Of a stretch of 64,000 nt of DNA, positions 33,679-41,033 are shown piece by piece. Position 1 is the stretch's first letter. Each line of letters opens with the position of its first letter. Made by a program: the position numbers and the translations under genes. The stretch is from CAWIJK01 sp963836375. GTDB taxonomy: Bacteria > Actinomycetota > Acidimicrobiia > Acidimicrobiales > RAAP-2. Below the pieces are notes generated by a model, which saw only the letters and a program-made list of their open reading frames with translations, was not told where the DNA came from and made no database searches. The stretch lies in assembly GCA_963836375.1 (NCBI GenBank), contig CAWIJK010000001.1, positions 248,001 through 312,000 of the forward strand, read 5' to 3'.

Positions 33679-33801
33679 CGAGATGGCGACCACCTCGTGA
33701 CGACACGTGGTCGGCGGGCCCGTAGGCGCCAAACGCCTCCTCGGGCCGGCAAGGAGGACCTGCGATGGGAATTTCGGCCCTAGGCACGGGCGTGGTGGAT
33801 C

Positions 33802-33825
33802 GTCACAATCCGTGACAGATATGTC
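33802..33825. promoter_or_regulatory. Two overlapping palindromes at the start of the 33821 gene
   Basis: GTCAC-AATCC-GTGAC (33802-33816) and GACA-GATA-TGTC (33814-33825) overlap by three bases; the second covers the ATG at 33821. They could form an autoregulatory or translation-control site. No matching regulator can be named. Confidence 0.4.
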
Positions 33826-34189
33826 GATGTACTCACAGCTCCTGACGGCGGCATGGGACGAATTCGCCGACGACCCCGAATACGACGGGGCCACCTCGGG
33901 CGAGCTCCTGGCCAGGCTGCTCGACCTTCGCGCGGCGGTCCATCCCGGCAGCGACGGCGAGCAGGGGGGAGACGGGCTGGGTCCGAAGGGGTTGGACACC
34001 ATGGCCAACGAGCTCACCTACGACCTGACGCTGCTCCGGCTGGCCTCGGCCGTGGGTATCCCGGCCGAGCCACGCCGCTTCACCGATCCCCGCTCCGAGC
34101 GGCGCCGCCTCGAAGGCGAGCTGAGCACCTCGGGGGTGAATCTGGGGGAACTCGGGGGCCGGGCCCGAGCCGAGTCTGACGGGTCGTGA
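33821..34189 (+). CDS. Conserved-looking hypothetical protein near the DosR genes
   Basis: 122 residues from ATG 33821 ('MSMYSQLLTAAWDEFADD'). Mostly helical and charged, with no signal peptide, membrane segment, or Cys/His cluster. The N-terminal two helices ('LLTAAWDEFA', 'SGELLARLLDLRAAV') and a central one ('TMANELTYDLTLLRLASAVG') give it a small cytoplasmic helical fold; the last 25 residues look disordered. I do not recognise the family. Position between a DosR box and the DosR-like gene suggests a hypoxia-regulon member. A longer reading from 33707 would run through the promoter and is unlikely. Confidence 0.6.
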   Translation: MSMYSQLLTAAWDEFADDPEYDGATSGELLARLLDLRAAVHPGSDGEQGGDGLGPKGLDTMANELTYDLTLLRLASAVGIPAEPRRFTDPRSERRRLEGELSTSGVNLGELGGRARAESDGS

Positions 34190-34227
34190 ACCCCGGGCAC
34201 CCCGCGCCGGCGCGGAGCCGGTTCGAG

Positions 34228-34908
34228 CTAGGTGCCGCTTCTCGGTGCCGGGTTCCCGTCGGCCCCCGACGCTTTTCGCTCGGCGAGCCGCGCCGCGTAC
34301 ACCGCCGCCTCGGTCCGCCGCTGCATCCCCAGTTTGGCCAACAGGTTCGAGACGTAGTTCTTCACGGTCTTCTCGGCCAGGAACATCTCCTCGCCGATCT
34401 GACGGTTGGTCCTGCCCTCGGCGATGAGGTCGAGGATCCGGCGCTCCTGGGGGGTCAGGCTGGCCATGCGGCCGTCCTGGTCCGGACCGGTGCGCATCCG
34501 CTCGATGATCCGCTCGGTCAGCCCCGGATCGAGGAGGGAGCCACCGCCCGCCACCTTTCGGATGTCGACGAGCAGATCGTTCCCGCTGACCTGTTTGAGG
34601 ACGTACCCGGCGGCGCCGGCCATGATGGCGGCGAACATCGCCTCGTCGTCGGCGTACGACGTCAGCATCAGACAGGACGTCTCGGGCATCTGGGAGCGGA
34701 CCTCGCGGCAGACCTCCACCCCGGTGCCGTCGGGAAGCCGGACGTCGAGGATGCAGACGTCGGGGCGGGTCGGCGGGATGCGAGCCAAGGCCTCCTTGGC
34801 GGTGGAAGCCTCGCCCACCACCTCAAGACCCTCGTCGCTTTCGAGCAGGGAGCGGAGCCCGGAGCGGACCACCTCGTGGTCATCCAGCAAGAACACCCTG
34901 ATCGTCAC
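34228..34908 (-). CDS. DosR/DevR-like NarL-family response regulator
   Basis: 226 residues. The receiver has DD at 9-10, phospho-acceptor D55 in 'VCILDVRLPDGTGVEVCRE', 'LMLTSYADDEAM' and 'AGYVLKQVSG'. The LuxR-type DNA-binding domain contains 'LTPQERRILDLIAEGRTN' and 'MFLAEKTVKNYVSNLLAKLGM', the latter nearly identical to mycobacterial DosR (recognition helix K-T-V-K-N-Y). It should activate low-oxygen/NO/CO genes from GGGAC-N4-GTCCC boxes such as that at 33665. It is divergent from the DosS-like kinase gene. The start is GTG 34908, possibly leaderless (CAAGAT 7 nt upstream). Confidence 0.92.
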   Translation of the reverse strand: MTIRVFLLDDHEVVRSGLRSLLESDEGLEVVGEASTAKEALARIPPTRPDVCILDVRLPDGTGVEVCREVRSQMPETSCLMLTSYADDEAMFAAIMAGAAGYVLKQVSGNDLLVDIRKVAGGGSLLDPGLTERIIERMRTGPDQDGRMASLTPQERRILDLIAEGRTNRQIGEEMFLAEKTVKNYVSNLLAKLGMQRRTEAAVYAARLAERKASGADGNPAPRSGT

Positions 34909-34997
34909 GCCCTAGATCTTGCCACCCTTGGGCACCCCGGGGTGACCCAGCGGGCCCCTCAGCCGATCGTGGTCCCGATCGTCGAGGCGTGAGTGGC

Positions 34998-35003
34998 TAC
35001 CAT
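34998..35003 (+). promoter_or_regulatory. -10 element TACCAT, leaderless dosS-like transcript
   Basis: TACCAT is followed by 7 bases and then GTG 35011, the spacing expected if transcription begins at the start codon. This favours GTG 35011 over GTG 34993. Confidence 0.5.
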
Positions 35004-35010
35004 CAGGGCA

Positions 35011-36138
35011 GTGCCCTTCCACCGGATTACCGATCCGGCCAAGCTTCAGCGCCTGATGCAGGCAATGCTGATGATCGAGGCTGACCTGCAGTTGCCGGTC
35101 CTCCTCACCCACCTCGTCGAGGAGGCCAGGCAGCTCGTCGACGCCCGCTACGGGGCCCTGGGCGTGCTCGACGACCGGGGCACGGCGCTCGAAGAGTTCA
35201 TCACGGTCGGCTTGAGCGACGACGAAGAGGAGGCGGTCGGCCTCCGACCGACCGGCCAAGGGATCCTCGGGTTGCTGATCCTCGAGCCCGAACCGCTGCG
35301 CCTGCCCGACCTAAGCGCCCACCCCGACAGTTACGGCGTGCCGGCGAACCATCCCCCCATGACGACGTTCCTCGGCGTCCCCGTACAGTCGCGGGGGTCG
35401 GTCTACGGCAACCTCTACCTGACCGACAAACGGAGCGGGAACGAATTCACCGACGAGGACGAGGCGGCGGTGATGGCCCTGGCCCTGGCGGCCGGCATCG
35501 CCATCGAGAACGCGCGGCTCCACAATCGGGTGCGGGACCTCACCTTGATCGAGGACCGGGACCGGATCGCCCGGGACCTGCACGACACGGTCATCCAACG
35601 GTTGTTCGCCCTCGGGCTCTCCCTGCAGGGGACGGCCCGGATGGTGAGCAGGTCCGACGTCGCAACCAGGATAGAGAGCGGGGTGGTCGAGCTGGACGGG
35701 GTCATCCGCCAGCTCCGCTCGGCGATCTTCGACCTCGAGACGCCCCCCGAGGACACCGGGGTCCGCCGGGCCGTGCTCGACCTGGCCCAGGAGCTGGGCC
35801 CGGTGGTGGGCAGCACCGTGCGGGTCACCTTCGACGGTCCGGTGGACACCGCCGTCGAGCCCCGGATCTCTGAGCACCTGCTGGCCAGCCTGCGCGAGGC
35901 GCTCACCAATGTCGGCAAGCACGCCGACGCCTCCACCGTCTCGGTGGCGGTCTCGGTGGAGGGCAACGAGCTCTCCCTCGAGGTCGTCGACGATGGCGTG
36001 GGATTCGTCGAGAGCGACGGCTCCGACGGCCACGGCCTGCGGAACCTGCGGAACCGGGCCCAGAAGTTCGAGGGCAGCCTCGAGGTGAGCGTCCCCGAAG
36101 GCGGGGGGACGCACCTCGTGTGGCGGGTCCCCTGCTGA
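35011..36138 (+). CDS. DosS/DosT-like heme sensor histidine kinase with a single GAF domain
   Basis: 375 residues. One GAF domain (about 25-170) resembles GAF-A of mycobacterial DosS/DosT: 'VDARYGALGV', 'HPDSYGVPANHPPMTTFLGVPV', 'GNLYLTDKRSGNEF'. H114 in 'NHPPM' aligns with the proximal heme ligand H149 of DosS, so O2/NO/CO sensing is likely. A HisKA_3 domain follows, with 'DRIARDLHDTVIQRLFALGLSLQG' (core ARDLHDTVIQRLF, H191), then an HATPase domain with 'DDGVGF' and 'GLRNLRNRA'. Mycobacterial DosS has a second GAF and about 578 residues; here it is absent. It should phosphorylate the divergently encoded regulator. Confidence 0.9.
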   Translation: MPFHRITDPAKLQRLMQAMLMIEADLQLPVLLTHLVEEARQLVDARYGALGVLDDRGTALEEFITVGLSDDEEEAVGLRPTGQGILGLLILEPEPLRLPDLSAHPDSYGVPANHPPMTTFLGVPVQSRGSVYGNLYLTDKRSGNEFTDEDEAAVMALALAAGIAIENARLHNRVRDLTLIEDRDRIARDLHDTVIQRLFALGLSLQGTARMVSRSDVATRIESGVVELDGVIRQLRSAIFDLETPPEDTGVRRAVLDLAQELGPVVGSTVRVTFDGPVDTAVEPRISEHLLASLREALTNVGKHADASTVSVAVSVEGNELSLEVVDDGVGFVESDGSDGHGLRNLRNRAQKFEGSLEVSVPEGGGTHLVWRVPC

Positions 36139-36171
36139 CCCGATGATCCGCCTGCCCCGCCCAGGCCGCCC

Positions 36172-36768
36172 TCAGACGACCGAGCGGTGGTTGGGAGCGG
36201 GACCGGTGGCCGAGCGACCGGCCGGGTCGATGGCGAAGCGCAGCTGGACGGTGCCGTCCCGCTCGTCCCACTCCACCTCGTAGGGCGAGTCGAAGAACAC
36301 CCGGAGCATCGCCGTGTTGCTGACCAGCACCTCGGCCACGAAGTGGGTGACCCCGCGGGGCCAGGCGGCCTGGGCCAGCGCCTCGAGGAGGAGGGTCCCG
36401 ATGCCGTGGTGCTGGAACTCGTCGGCCACGACGAAGGCGACCTCGGCGTCGGTCGTGCCCGGGAGGCGGTCGTAGCGGCTCACGGCCACCAGGCCCCGGT
36501 CGTCCTCGGCCACCAGAGCCAGGCGGTAGCGGTAGTCGACATGGGTGAACCACCGCACCTCGTCGTCGCTCAGCTCGCGGTGCGATGAGAAGAACCGCAG
36601 GTAGACGGTCCACTGCGAGAGGGCGGCGTGGAACCTGACCAGCCGGGGGCCGTCGTCGGGGCGGATCGGGCGGATCGTGAGAACGGTGCCGTCGTCCAAC
36701 GCGACCGCACGCACCAACTCGACCGGGTAGTGGGCCACGGCGTGTCCGGGGGGCCGATCTCGGTCCAT
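36172..36768 (-). CDS. GNAT N-acetyltransferase (Pat-like domain)
   Basis: 198 residues from ATG 36768. 'LTIRPIRPDDGPRLVRFHAALSQWTVYLRFF' (core RPIRPDDGPRLVRFH) and the acetyl-CoA loop 'DEFQHHGIGTLLLEALAQAA' (core HHGIGTLLL; Q/R-x-x-G-x-G/A) place it with the GNAT domain found in protein lysine acetyltransferases such as bacterial Pat. There is no cAMP-binding or CoA-ligase-like partner domain. Possible role: acetylating metabolic enzymes under energy stress, consistent with the hypoxia neighbourhood. A CACAGT hexamer 6 nt before the ATG suggests a leaderless transcript. Confidence 0.82.
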   Translation of the reverse strand: MDRDRPPGHAVAHYPVELVRAVALDDGTVLTIRPIRPDDGPRLVRFHAALSQWTVYLRFFSSHRELSDDEVRWFTHVDYRYRLALVAEDDRGLVAVSRYDRLPGTTDAEVAFVVADEFQHHGIGTLLLEALAQAAWPRGVTHFVAEVLVSNTAMLRVFFDSPYEVEWDERDGTVQLRFAIDPAGRSATGPAPNHRSVV

Positions 36769-36856
36769 GGCCCCACTGTGGCCGCCCGGGCCCGCCCGGG
36801 CCAGGGCCCAAGGACCCCCCGGCCGGGGCACGGCCGGGGGCCCCGGGGCCCCGAAA

Positions 36857-36870
36857 CGGCCCAAAGTCCC
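36857..36870. promoter_or_regulatory. Degenerate DosR-type box CGGCCCAAAGTCCC
   Basis: Matches the box at 33665 in 12 of 14 bases; the right arm AAAGTCCC is perfect and the left arm has two changes. It lies between the GNAT gene (minus) and the PAS-HD-GYP gene (plus). Confidence 0.4.
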
Positions 36871-36905
36871 TAGTGCGGAGGGGCATGCCGGGACAGGGTG
36901 GAGCC

Positions 36906-38270
36906 ATGGCGGAGTTGGACGCCCTGGACACCCAGAGCTGGTTGGAAGCGGTCTTCGACGGCTCCGACGACGCCATCATCGGCGAAACGCTCGACGGGAC
37001 CGTCCTCAGCTGGAACCGAGGGGCGACGGGCATCTTCGGCTACACGGCCGACGAGATGATCGGCCGTAGCAGCGCCCTCCTCGAGGCCCCGAGCCGCCGA
37101 GGCGAGGTGGCCACCCTCATGCCGCGCATCGCCAGGGGCGAGCGGCTCCGGCACTTCGTCACCGAGCGCCAGCGGCGGGACGGTCGGATCATCACCGTCT
37201 CGCTCACCCTCTCGCCGGTCTTCGACGGTCTAGGTGAGATCACCGGGGTCTCGGCGGTCGCCCGCGACGTCACCGAGTTGGCCCGCGCCCGGGAGGCGTC
37301 GGAGGTCGCCCTGCGCCGCATCGCACGGCGCTTCGAGGTCCTGCTCGAGCACAGCACCGACCTGATCGCCTTGGTGACCGCGGACGGCAAGGTCGACTAC
37401 GTGAACCCGGCGAGCCAGCAGATGCTCGGCTACCACACCGACCGGGAGCTCGGGACGTCGATCTTCGGCCACGTCGTCCCCGCCGACCAAGCGCGGGCCG
37501 CCAAAGAGATGCTTGAGATCCTCAAGCGGCCGGGGAACCAGGTCACCGACATGTTCACCGTCGAGCTGGCCGACGGGCGGACCGCCGTCCTGGAGATCTC
37601 GGCCGTGAACGCCATCGACGACGAGGCTGTCCATGGCATCGTCGTCAACGCCCGAGACGTGACCGAGCGGGAGAATTACCTCAGCCGCTTGACGGCCACG
37701 CTCGACGCCGTGGCCGACGCCGTCGGTCATGCAGCCGAGCTCCGTGACCCCTACACGGCGGGACACCAACGCAGGGTTGCCGAGCTGGCGGTGGCCATCG
37801 CCCGGGACCTCGGTCTCGACGAGGACACCGTGAAGGGGATCCAGGTCGCCGCCACCATCCACGACGTGGGGAAGCTGGCCATCCCGGCCGAGATCCTCAC
37901 CAACCCCGGGCGGCTGAAGCGAGCGGAGCTCGACTTGGTCAAAGAGCACGTCACCGAGGGGGCCGAGATCGTCGCCCAGATACCGTTCCCGTGGCCGGTG
38001 GCCATGATGATCGAGCAGCATCACGAGCGGCTCGACGGCTCGGGCTATCCAAAGGGCCTGGCCGGGGACGAGATCCTCCTCGGCTCCCGGATCATCTCGG
38101 TGGCCGACTCGGTCGAGGCGATGTCCTCGCACCGCCCTTACCGGCCGGCCCTCGGACTGGACCGAGCCCTCGAAGAGCTGCAGCGGGGACGGGGCACGCT
38201 GTTCGACCCTGCGGTCGCCGACTCCTGCCTCCGGCTCTTCAGCAGTGGTGCGTTCGCCTTCTCCGCCTGA
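36906..38270 (+). CDS. PAS-PAS-HD-GYP cyclic-di-GMP phosphodiesterase
   Basis: 454 residues from ATG 36906 (earlier in-frame starts at 36885 and 36873 are possible). Two PAS domains are at about 13-130 ('SDDAIIGETLDGTVLSWNRGA', core DAIIGETLDGTVLSWN) and about 140-265 ('DLIALVTADGKVDYVNPASQ', core LVTADGKVDYVNPAS). An HD-GYP domain (about 275-445) has 'RDPYTAGHQRRVAELA', HD in 'TIHDVGKLAIP', 'HHERLDGSGYPKGL' (HHE-x-D-G-x-GYP) and 'VADSVEAMSSHRPYRPA'. It would hydrolyse c-di-GMP to pGpG/GMP under PAS control. No membrane segments. It sits next to a cyclase gene, forming a synthesis/degradation pair. Confidence 0.92.
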   Translation: MAELDALDTQSWLEAVFDGSDDAIIGETLDGTVLSWNRGATGIFGYTADEMIGRSSALLEAPSRRGEVATLMPRIARGERLRHFVTERQRRDGRIITVSLTLSPVFDGLGEITGVSAVARDVTELARAREASEVALRRIARRFEVLLEHSTDLIALVTADGKVDYVNPASQQMLGYHTDRELGTSIFGHVVPADQARAAKEMLEILKRPGNQVTDMFTVELADGRTAVLEISAVNAIDDEAVHGIVVNARDVTERENYLSRLTATLDAVADAVGHAAELRDPYTAGHQRRVAELAVAIARDLGLDEDTVKGIQVAATIHDVGKLAIPAEILTNPGRLKRAELDLVKEHVTEGAEIVAQIPFPWPVAMMIEQHHERLDGSGYPKGLAGDEILLGSRIISVADSVEAMSSHRPYRPALGLDRALEELQRGRGTLFDPAVADSCLRLFSSGAFAFSA

Positions 38271-38345
38271 CGTGGCCCGACAGGCCCCGACCAACGACCG
38301 TCCGATGACGCCTCCTGGCGGCCGGAACGCCGGCTGAGACCGACC

Positions 38346-39791
38346 ATGCACTACAAGGAGGGCCGGGCCACCCCCGAGACGATGGCGACGGTGCTGCGGA
38401 TCGTCGGCGTCTTGTACGTGACCTTCCCGGTGTACCTGGCGGCGATCTACCTCTACGGGACCCCGACGATCAACTGGGGCGGTACCGCAGTCGAGTACGT
38501 CCTGTTGGCCGTGCTCCTCCTGGCGGCCGCCGTCGACGTCCGCCGGATCCGCAACAGATCGTGGGAGCGATTCGGCCCGTGGTTCGCCTGGATCCAGATC
38601 TGCGTGGGACTGGCCCTGGCGGCCACGATCAACGCCACGGCCGCCGGCGACCCTGACGTCTACCGGGTGCTTCTGCTGCTTCCGGCCATCACCGCGGCCA
38701 TGATCGGGGCCGAGGACATGATCGCGTCGACATGGCTCCTCACCATGGTGGCGCTCGGGGTCATCACCTACCGCCAGACCGGCTCGGACGCCACCACCTT
38801 TTGGTACGTGGCGGTCTGGGGAGCCGCCCTGGCCGGGGCGGTGGTGAGCATCCACCTCGTGGTCGGCCGGTTCCTGGCCGGGATGCGGGTCTCCGACGCC
38901 CTGCGCCGGGTGGCCGAGCACGAGGTGGCGGATGCCTCGTGGCCCGAGAGCCTCGCCCCCTGCCTCCCCGACATCGCGGTGGCACTGGAGGCCGAACGGG
39001 TCGCGGCGGTGGCCTACCGCTCAGCCGTTGGGCTGGCCCTCCTGGCCGTCTGGCCGCCGGGGGACTGGCAACGCCCGCTGGAGGCGACCGAGGCGACCGG
39101 GGCCCTCGAGCGGGGGCGCCCGATCCGGGTCGGCGACCGCCTGGTGATCCCGGTGGCCACCACGGTCGAGCCCCGCATCGTCCTGGTGGCGGAGCGCAGC
39201 GGGCCCCGGCGCCCATTCGGGGGCGACGGCCAGCGGGGCACGGCGGCCACCGTCGCCGGGCTCGTGGCCGGACTGGCCGACCGGGCGACGCTGGTCACCG
39301 GGCTCGAGCGCGAGGCCCGCCTGGATCCCCTCACCGGTCTGGCCAACCGTCGCGCCCTCGACGAGAGCCTGAACCGGGAGCTGGCTACGCACGACCGCAG
39401 CGGCTTGGCGCTTTCGGTGGTGATGATCGACGTCGACCACTTCAAGGCCTACAACGACGCCTTCGGTCATCTCGCCGGCGACACCCTCCTGCGACGGTTC
39501 GCCGACCGCCTCACCGGCCGGACCCGCCAGAGCGACCTGGTGGCCCGATACGGCGGGGAGGAGTTCTGCATGGTTCTCCCGGCCACCACGGCCGACAACG
39601 CCGAGATCCTGATCGAGGAACTGCGGGGCGTCGGGCCGGTGACCGACGACACCGGGAGGGGCGTGACCTTCTCGGCCGGCATCGCCCAATGGGACCGCTC
39701 CGAGCCGGTGGGCGCTCTGCTCGGTCGGGCCGACCACGCCCTCTACGCCGCCAAGGGGTCGGGGCGAAACCGGATCTGCGTCGCCGCCTGA
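38346..39791 (+). CDS. Membrane GGDEF diguanylate cyclase
   Basis: 481 residues. Five to six N-terminal hydrophobic helices (about 15-180) form a MASE-like membrane sensor of unknown ligand. A GAF-like linker (about 190-310) leads to the GGDEF domain: 'DPLTGLANRRALDESL', 'VVMIDVDHFKAYNDAFGH', and active-site 'RYGGEEFCMVLP'. The allosteric I-site RxxD is intact as RQSD five residues before GGEEF, so product inhibition is expected. It makes c-di-GMP; the adjacent HD-GYP protein degrades it. ATG 38346 lies 75 bases after that gene's stop. Confidence 0.92.
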   Translation: MHYKEGRATPETMATVLRIVGVLYVTFPVYLAAIYLYGTPTINWGGTAVEYVLLAVLLLAAAVDVRRIRNRSWERFGPWFAWIQICVGLALAATINATAAGDPDVYRVLLLLPAITAAMIGAEDMIASTWLLTMVALGVITYRQTGSDATTFWYVAVWGAALAGAVVSIHLVVGRFLAGMRVSDALRRVAEHEVADASWPESLAPCLPDIAVALEAERVAAVAYRSAVGLALLAVWPPGDWQRPLEATEATGALERGRPIRVGDRLVIPVATTVEPRIVLVAERSGPRRPFGGDGQRGTAATVAGLVAGLADRATLVTGLEREARLDPLTGLANRRALDESLNRELATHDRSGLALSVVMIDVDHFKAYNDAFGHLAGDTLLRRFADRLTGRTRQSDLVARYGGEEFCMVLPATTADNAEILIEELRGVGPVTDDTGRGVTFSAGIAQWDRSEPVGALLGRADHALYAAKGSGRNRICVAA

Positions 39792-39848
39792 CGCGCCCGG
39801 CCGGAGCCCCCTTGGACCGGGATGGGCCGCTCGGCGTGCCTCCCCTCG

Positions 39849-39854
39849 TAGAGT
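39849..39854 (+). promoter_or_regulatory. -10 element TAGAGT, leaderless tetR transcript
   Basis: TAGAGT plus 6 bases leads directly to GTG 39861, supporting that start codon and a leaderless mRNA. Confidence 0.5.
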
Positions 39855-39860
39855 TGGGGG

Positions 39861-40538
39861 GTGATGCCGAGCAGTGAGCTTTCCTCCGGACGGCCCTATG
39901 GCGGCAAGTCCCCCCAGGAGAGGACGGCCGGCCGGCACCAACGACTCATCGACGCGGGCCTGAAGCTTTTCGGCACCGAGGGCTACGGGTCGACGTCGAT
40001 CGAGGCGCTCTGCCGGGTCTCGAGGGTCACCCCCCGCTACTTCTACGAGTCCTTCTCCAGCCGTGAGGACCTCCTCCGGGAGATCTACGACCTAATCGCC
40101 GCCGACACGTTCGAGCGGGTGGCGTCGGTGGTCGACTCGGCCAAGGGCGAGGACGTCGACACCCTGATCGCACAGGGGGTGCGCACCCTCTTCCACTGCA
40201 TGCTCGACGATCCTGGGATCGCCCGGATCTTCTGCATCGAGGCGGTCGGGGTCAGCCCGGCTCTCGAGCTCCGGCGGCGCGAGGTGCTGCACGAGTTCGC
40301 CGCCATCATCTCGAGCCAGGCGTCGGTCAAGGTCAACAACCCCGAGCTCGGCGCCGGGACCTACGACCTGGTGTCGCTGGCCGTGGTCGGCGGGATCTAC
40401 GAGCTGGTGGTCGACTACATCTCCGGCCTGCTCGACACCGACATCGACTCGTTGGTGCTCGAGGCCGTCGCCTTCATCCGCGACGCGTTGACCGGGGTCA
40501 GCGTACGGCGGATCGGCCAGCCGGCCTTCCCGCGCTGA
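39861..40538 (+). CDS. TetR family transcriptional regulator
   Basis: 225 residues. The N-terminal helix-turn-helix is 'AGLKLFGTEGYGSTSIEALCRVSRVTPRYFYESFSSREDLLREI' (cores GYGSTSIEAL and VTPRYFYESFSSRE). The C-terminal ligand/dimer domain is all-helical and family-unspecific. It may control the DUF35/thiolase-like pair 66 bases downstream on the same strand. Starts GTG 39861 and ATG 39864 are both possible. Confidence 0.9.
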   Translation: MMPSSELSSGRPYGGKSPQERTAGRHQRLIDAGLKLFGTEGYGSTSIEALCRVSRVTPRYFYESFSSREDLLREIYDLIAADTFERVASVVDSAKGEDVDTLIAQGVRTLFHCMLDDPGIARIFCIEAVGVSPALELRRREVLHEFAAIISSQASVKVNNPELGAGTYDLVSLAVVGGIYELVVDYISGLLDTDIDSLVLEAVAFIRDALTGVSVRRIGQPAFPR

Positions 40539-40591
40539 GCGGTACCCCGGCGACCGAGGGCGCCGTGTCCGCCGGCCGGTAGCCACCCCGG

Positions 40592-40597
40592 TACGCT
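40592..40597 (+). promoter_or_regulatory. -10 element TACGCT, leaderless DUF35 transcript
   Basis: TACGCT is followed by 7 bases and GTG 40605. It gives the DUF35/thiolase pair its own promoter downstream of the tetR gene. Confidence 0.5.
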
Positions 40598-40604
40598 CCA
40601 ACCC

Positions 40605-41033
40605 GTGAGCGGGATCGTACCGGTGCGCGAGGGTCTGTTCACCGCCGACCCGCCCCGGCTGGTGGGCGGGCGGTGCGGGGCCTGCCGGCTCACCCAGTTC
40701 CCGATGCGCCCGACCTGCCCCTACTGCGCCGCCGACGGGGTCCAGTTGGTCGAGCTGTCCCCGACCGGCACCCTGTGGGCCTGGACATCGGTCAACGCGG
40801 CGCCCCCGGGGTACCGGGGGACGACCCCGTTCGGCTTCGGGGTGGTCGAACTGCCCGAAGGGCTGCGGGTGCTGGGTCGCCTCACCGAGGCCGATCCGGT
40901 CCGTCTCTCGGCCGGCCAGGCGATGCGACTGGCCATCGTGCCCCTCCACACCGACGACGAGGGGAACGAGGTCGTGACCTACGCGTTCGCCCCCGACCGG
41001 GGTGAGCCGCTGGGCGGGGTCTCAGGCCCGTGA
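40605..41033 (+). CDS. DUF35 OB-fold / zinc-ribbon protein (thiolase partner)
   Basis: 142 residues. A rubredoxin-like zinc ribbon uses C24, C27, C38 and C41 ('RCGACRL' and 'RPTCPYCAA'), followed by an OB-fold ('TGTLWAWTSVN', 'PFGFGVVELPEGLRVLGRL'). DUF35 proteins form complexes with thiolase-like enzymes, for example ChsH2 with the Ltp2 retro-aldolase in steroid side-chain breakdown. The overlap (GTGA) with the thiolase-like gene indicates such a complex here. Confidence 0.88.
   Translation: MSGIVPVREGLFTADPPRLVGGRCGACRLTQFPMRPTCPYCAADGVQLVELSPTGTLWAWTSVNAAPPGYRGTTPFGFGVVELPEGLRVLGRLTEADPVRLSAGQAMRLAIVPLHTDDEGNEVVTYAFAPDRGEPLGGVSGP

Noticed and set aside
37230..38921. 563-codon minus-strand frame across the PAS-HD-GYP and GGDEF genes
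   Set aside because: It spans two real genes and their spacer, with shadow-type composition and no motif.
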